From: Paenibacillus sp. FSL R5-0490
Lineage (GTDB): Bacteria > Bacillota > Bacilli > Bacillales > Cytobacillaceae
NCBI RefSeq assembly: GCF_001956215.1
Contig: NZ_MRTQ01000016.1
Coordinates: 1-64,000, forward strand
DNA length: 64,000 nt
Direction of reading: 5' to 3'
The notes below the pieces were generated by a model. The model saw nothing but the letters and a program-made list of their open reading frames with translations, was not told where the DNA came from and searched no databases. Of this stretch, positions 61,358 to 64,000 are shown in pieces (position 1 is the first letter of the stretch; each line of letters starts with the position of its first letter). Position numbers and translations under genes: made by a program.

Positions 61358-61675
61358 CTAAATTGAATTAATATAATCCTTAATCACTTTACAATCTGGA
61401 GGACTTATATTCGAGGGAATCTCATGGACATGAAAAAAACGTAAATCTTTTACCTCTTCGGTATCCACTGTAAGTTCTCCATCATAGTTGCTGCAGATAT
61501 AGGCTGTAATGACATTATACACTTCATCACCGTGAGGATATTTATAGTAAAATTCTTCTCCTGAATAGATATTAAACAACATCAGTTCATTTGCTGTTAA
61601 CCCAGTTTCTTCAAACAGCTCTCTCTTAGCCACCTCTTCCAATGTCTCTCCAGGCTCCAGAGAACCTCCCGCCAA
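61358..61675 (-). pseudogene. N-terminally truncated NUDIX hydrolase
   Basis: The reading frame begins immediately at the NUDIX box (AGGSLEPGETLEEVAKRELFEETGL). The 25-30 residues that normally precede it, forming the first strands of the fold, are missing. Upstream in frame is TAG within 10 nt, and the GrpB gene ends 31 nt away, so a deletion removed the head. The apparent start is a TTG with no proper RBS. The rest (about 105 residues) is intact and normal in sequence. Confidence 0.75.
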
Positions 61676-61706
61676 TGCCTACTGGAAAAGGAATGTAAGT
61701 AAACCG

Positions 61707-62237
61707 CTATTTATCGGCAGTGAAGTCTCTTACACCTGCAAACCAATCAAGCGCCTTTTGCTCCATCTCTTTCACAAACACCTTTTTCGCCTGGCTATAA
61801 TCAGTCGTGTCATCAAACCTTTGTGCCAATTCTTCCTTAAAATTCGTATACCTTTCCGCTTCATCAGGATGGGTCCGCAGATAGTCTCTAAAGATAAGAT
61901 GCCGTTCTATTTGGGGGTTATCAGATTGATAGAAATGTATATGATGAGTTCGATTTTCCCCGCCTTTACGAAATAATCTTCTCTCTGTAATGCCCCATTC
62001 CCCTGCAGATTCGTATCCAAGCTTCTTCATCTTTTCAGTAAATTCATCTATCTTCTCGATGTTTCTCACAATACACATCATATCGATTACAGGCTTTGCC
62101 TTCATCCCCCGGACTGAAGTGCTCCCAAAATGTTCACACTTAATGATTTCATCCTTAAAGATGGATTTTAAAAATTGAACTTCATTTTGATACATTAGGG
62201 CCCAATCATCGCTAAATGCAGTAAGTCGAATCTTCAT
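61707..62237 (-). CDS. GrpB-family protein (nucleotidyltransferase fold)
   Basis: 176 residues. EHFGSTSVRGMKAKPVIDMM near residues 36-55 contains the GS...D-x-D-like signature of the GrpB group. RRLFRKGGENRTHHIHFY and LIFRDYLRTHPDEAERY follow as in other members. The fold is that of nucleotidyltransferases, some linked to resistance or dephospho-CoA kinase; activity here is unknown. RBS GGGAGG. Confidence 0.87.
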   Translation of the reverse strand: MKIRLTAFSDDWALMYQNEVQFLKSIFKDEIIKCEHFGSTSVRGMKAKPVIDMMCIVRNIEKIDEFTEKMKKLGYESAGEWGITERRLFRKGGENRTHHIHFYQSDNPQIERHLIFRDYLRTHPDEAERYTNFKEELAQRFDDTTDYSQAKKVFVKEMEQKALDWFAGVRDFTADK

Positions 62238-62295
62238 TCAAGAACCTCCCTTATGAAACTTACATGGATTCACAATTAGGGTTGCCTCACAAAGA

Positions 62296-62859
62296 CTAGC
62301 CTCTGTATCTATTGCTGCCAGGCTGTTTTTTTAATTCATTCCAGGCTTTTATGGCGTTTTCACGATTATTGCCTTTGTTTTTCGGGTCTGCAAAATAATC
62401 TCTGATGAACTGATTATATTCAAATTGAGAGCCTATTTGTTTCGTATAAGAAGGGTCTTTTTTCCTTTCTTCCTCTTCGTGCCAAGCATGAACAACATCA
62501 CGATATGTTTTTCCGGTATTTTCTTTAAAATAATTTTGAATATAAGTCGAGAAATGAAATCTAGGAATAACCGATTTGAAGAAAACTCTTACATTCTGAC
62601 TGCAACGGTGGTTTTCTGTAATAACGGTATCTAAAGTTAATTCTAATAATTTTACTTCTTTAGCCAGAAGACTTTTTTTCTTTACCGGTTTTTTTATTTC
62701 TCCTGTTTGAAGAAATGCAGCTATTCGATCCGTAATTTCCATTTTAGATCCAGCAGCACTCATTCCGTTTTCTCTGCAAAAATTTTGCAGCTCTTTTTTC
62801 AACCAATAAAAGCTGTGGAAAGCTTGCACATCCAAATCCCTTTTTAGTTCCGGCCTCAA
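62296..62859 (-). CDS. SAP-domain protein with DUF6434-like region
   Basis: 187 residues. LKKELQNFCRENGMSAAGSKMEITDRIAAFLQTG (about 20-53) is a SAP-type DNA-binding helix pair. After a Lys-rich linker (KKPVKKKS), the C-terminal half contains RFHFSTYIQNYFKENTGKTYRDVVHAWH and a similar QFEYNQFIRDYFADPKNKGNNRENAIKAWNELK, an internal repeat of the DUF6434 type. TTG start behind GGGGAGG. DNA-binding by inference. Confidence 0.78.
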   Translation of the reverse strand: MRPELKRDLDVQAFHSFYWLKKELQNFCRENGMSAAGSKMEITDRIAAFLQTGEIKKPVKKKSLLAKEVKLLELTLDTVITENHRCSQNVRVFFKSVIPRFHFSTYIQNYFKENTGKTYRDVVHAWHEEEERKKDPSYTKQIGSQFEYNQFIRDYFADPKNKGNNRENAIKAWNELKKQPGSNRYRG

Positions 62860-63012
62860 GTATTCTACCTCCCCATTCTGATAATGATATTATAAAACAC
62901 ATGTTCGTTATTGTAAATTTTACCCAGAAATTTTTCTCCTATTCTTCCAATTTTGTTTATCCCATATGTTATAACAAGATTAGCAGATTTAAAATGGAGG
63001 ATGTGGATTAGC

Positions 63013-63567
63013 TTGAACTATCGTTATCATAATTTACTTTGGATTATAATCATTCTGGTGCCGATAATTGTATTTATAAAAACGAACAATTGGGAAAATG
63101 CGATTATGGCTTTTTTGGGAGGAGTAATTTTTTATCTTCTTTACGGATTGTTTTGGTTCCGCCGAATTCAGAAAAGGGAAGTGGATTCGGAAATCTGGAA
63201 AATCAGCAAACTTTCGGATGAGCAATTAGAGGATTTCACCATCCCCCTTTTAACTAAATTAGGGTATACAATAACAAAGCCGGATGATGAAAATCCGGAT
63301 ATAAGTTTTTTACTGACCCATCCAACAGGCAATCAAGCGATTGTAAAAGTCAAAAGCCATAAAAGAGAGATAGGAATTCGCCTTGTTCAGAAAACTTTAA
63401 AACAATTGGATATTTATGAGGCTGGTGAATGTTGGGTTATCACAAACGAGCGTTTCACCCCGCAAGCAATTGAATATGCTAAAGCAAACAATACCCTCTT
63501 ATGCGATCGGGAACAATTCATAGACTGGATACTAAAAGCGAAAAAAGGGGAGAAAGTCCGGGGATAG
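63013..63567 (+). CDS. membrane-anchored restriction-endonuclease-like (Mrr-type) protein
   Basis: 184 residues. Two N-terminal transmembrane helices (about 7-25 and 30-50) precede a PD-(D/E)xK-like domain: LEDFTIPLLTKLGYTITKPDDENPDISFLLTHPTG with the Asp, IVKVKSHKREIG with a catalytic-type Lys, and ECWVITNERFTPQAIEYAK. Membrane-tethered Mrr-fold proteins of unknown role are common in Bacilli. The normal Q/ExK is VKVK, so nuclease activity is unsure. The start is TTG 12 nt after GGAGG. Confidence 0.77.
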   Translation: MNYRYHNLLWIIIILVPIIVFIKTNNWENAIMAFLGGVIFYLLYGLFWFRRIQKREVDSEIWKISKLSDEQLEDFTIPLLTKLGYTITKPDDENPDISFLLTHPTGNQAIVKVKSHKREIGIRLVQKTLKQLDIYEAGECWVITNERFTPQAIEYAKANNTLLCDREQFIDWILKAKKGEKVRG

Positions 63568-63642
63568 GAACCTTGATTTTTCGAAAGATTCCTTCACGCT
63601 CCTACTTTAGGGATATAGGTTTTTGAAGTTCTCACCTAAACG

Positions 63643-63670
63643 TCCCAATTTCTAATATGAAATTGGGACT
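63643..63670. terminator. intrinsic terminator
   Basis: GTCCCAATTT / AAATTGGGAC between the convergent Mrr-like and isochorismatase-like genes. Confidence 0.7.
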
Positions 63671-63699
63671 CTATTGTTAATGCTAATTATCATTTCACT

Positions 63700-64000
63700 T
63701 TACCTATAAGAATCATGTATCGGATGGAACAGATCTTCCTCTGCATTTCTGACAACTGAAAAGTGTTCCACATTGTAATGGCCGTGAAGCGTTTCATTAT
63801 GATGCTTAATAATTTGCTCTGCACATAAAGCATTGCTGTCCGTTGTTGAATGTCCATCACCTACTAATGTGACATCCAATCCGCTAATCGTTGCGGTTCT
63901 AACTGCACTGTCTATACAGTGCTGGGTTTTGCATCCCATTATCACAACATGCTTGACCGTTTGGGATTTAAGGTGATCCAGCAGTCCTGTTCCATGAAAA
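63700..64000 (-). CDS. isochorismatase-like cysteine hydrolase, partial (runs off the right edge)
   Basis: The frame stays open to the window end, giving about 99 C-terminal residues. VVIMGCKTQHCIDSAVRTATISGLDVTLVGDGHSTTDS contains the catalytic Cys (in TQHCIDS) and is diagnostic of the isochorismatase/nicotinamidase superfamily. The N-terminal Asp and Lys of the triad would lie outside the window. The substrate cannot be predicted; this class includes nicotinamidases and ureidoacrylate hydrolases. Confidence 0.85.
   Translation of the reverse strand, partial: FHGTGLLDHLKSQTVKHVVIMGCKTQHCIDSAVRTATISGLDVTLVGDGHSTTDSNALCAEQIIKHHNETLHGHYNVEHFSVVRNAEEDLFHPIHDSYR

Overview
The window is low-GC Firmicutes DNA. 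Strong AGGAGG-type ribosome binding sites, many TTG/GTG starts, TTGACA/TATAAT promoters, intrinsic terminators after most genes, and homologues of Bacillus genes (paiA/paiB, helD, trmL, adcA, a citrate two-component pair, ytzI, a ydaO-type c-di-AMP riboswitch) all point to a Bacillaceae chromosome of the Bacillus/Cytobacillus/Mesobacillus type. There are no rRNA or tRNA genes, no prophage and no CRISPR array. The content is mostly housekeeping-accessory: transport, metal homeostasis, sulfur detoxification, acetyltransferases, NUDIX hydrolases and glyoxalase-fold proteins.

Layout. 0-3 kb: a structured RNA that looks like the edge of an IS200/IS605-type RNA-guided element, then a SulP anion transporter with an ArsR regulator and small membrane peptides. 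4.8-8.6 kb: a citrate/dicarboxylate two-component system whose response regulator is frameshifted, followed by a CitMHS transporter with a cre box. 8.7-19.2 kb: trmL, a marR-paiA-paiB operon with two palindromic operators, an unusual dihydroorotate-dehydrogenase-like/membrane fusion, a DHA2 exporter, HelD, a candidate small RNA and an MHS-family transporter. 19.5-28.5 kb: hydrolases, NUDIX and acetyltransferase genes, some decayed, then a CzcO-like flavoprotein and a copper-binding CueP lipoprotein.

28.6-32.1 kb is a Fur-boxed ferric-iron ABC transporter. 32.2-38.8 kb is a sulfur/thiol-redox supercluster: rhodanese-persulfide dioxygenase, DsrE and TusA-rhodanese diverge from CcdA, a two-component system, OsmC, a membrane protein and a TlpA-like thioredoxin. 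39-46 kb holds a YVTN propeller lipoprotein, a 3D-domain cell-wall protein, a leaderless ArsR with a VOC protein, a DUF3231 protein, a graveyard of four gene fragments and the zinc-binding AdcA gene with two Zur boxes. 46.5-64 kb carries an ABC exporter, modAB, a second DUF3231 gene, a 52-bp minisatellite, a glutamate/dicarboxylate symporter behind a c-di-AMP riboswitch, an ECF sigma factor operon with a readable autoregulatory promoter, small membrane proteins, and a partial isochorismatase-like gene at the right edge.

The observation I rate highest is in cueP. An in-frame TGA sits where the family has a conserved copper-site cysteine, the reading frame continues with full homology, and a perfect 7-bp hairpin with a GGU loop follows the TGA with the same spacing as the E. 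coli fdhF SECIS element. Either this is a selenocysteine-containing CueP or a nonsense mutation that mimics one. The window holds no Sec machinery genes, so the rest of the genome must decide.
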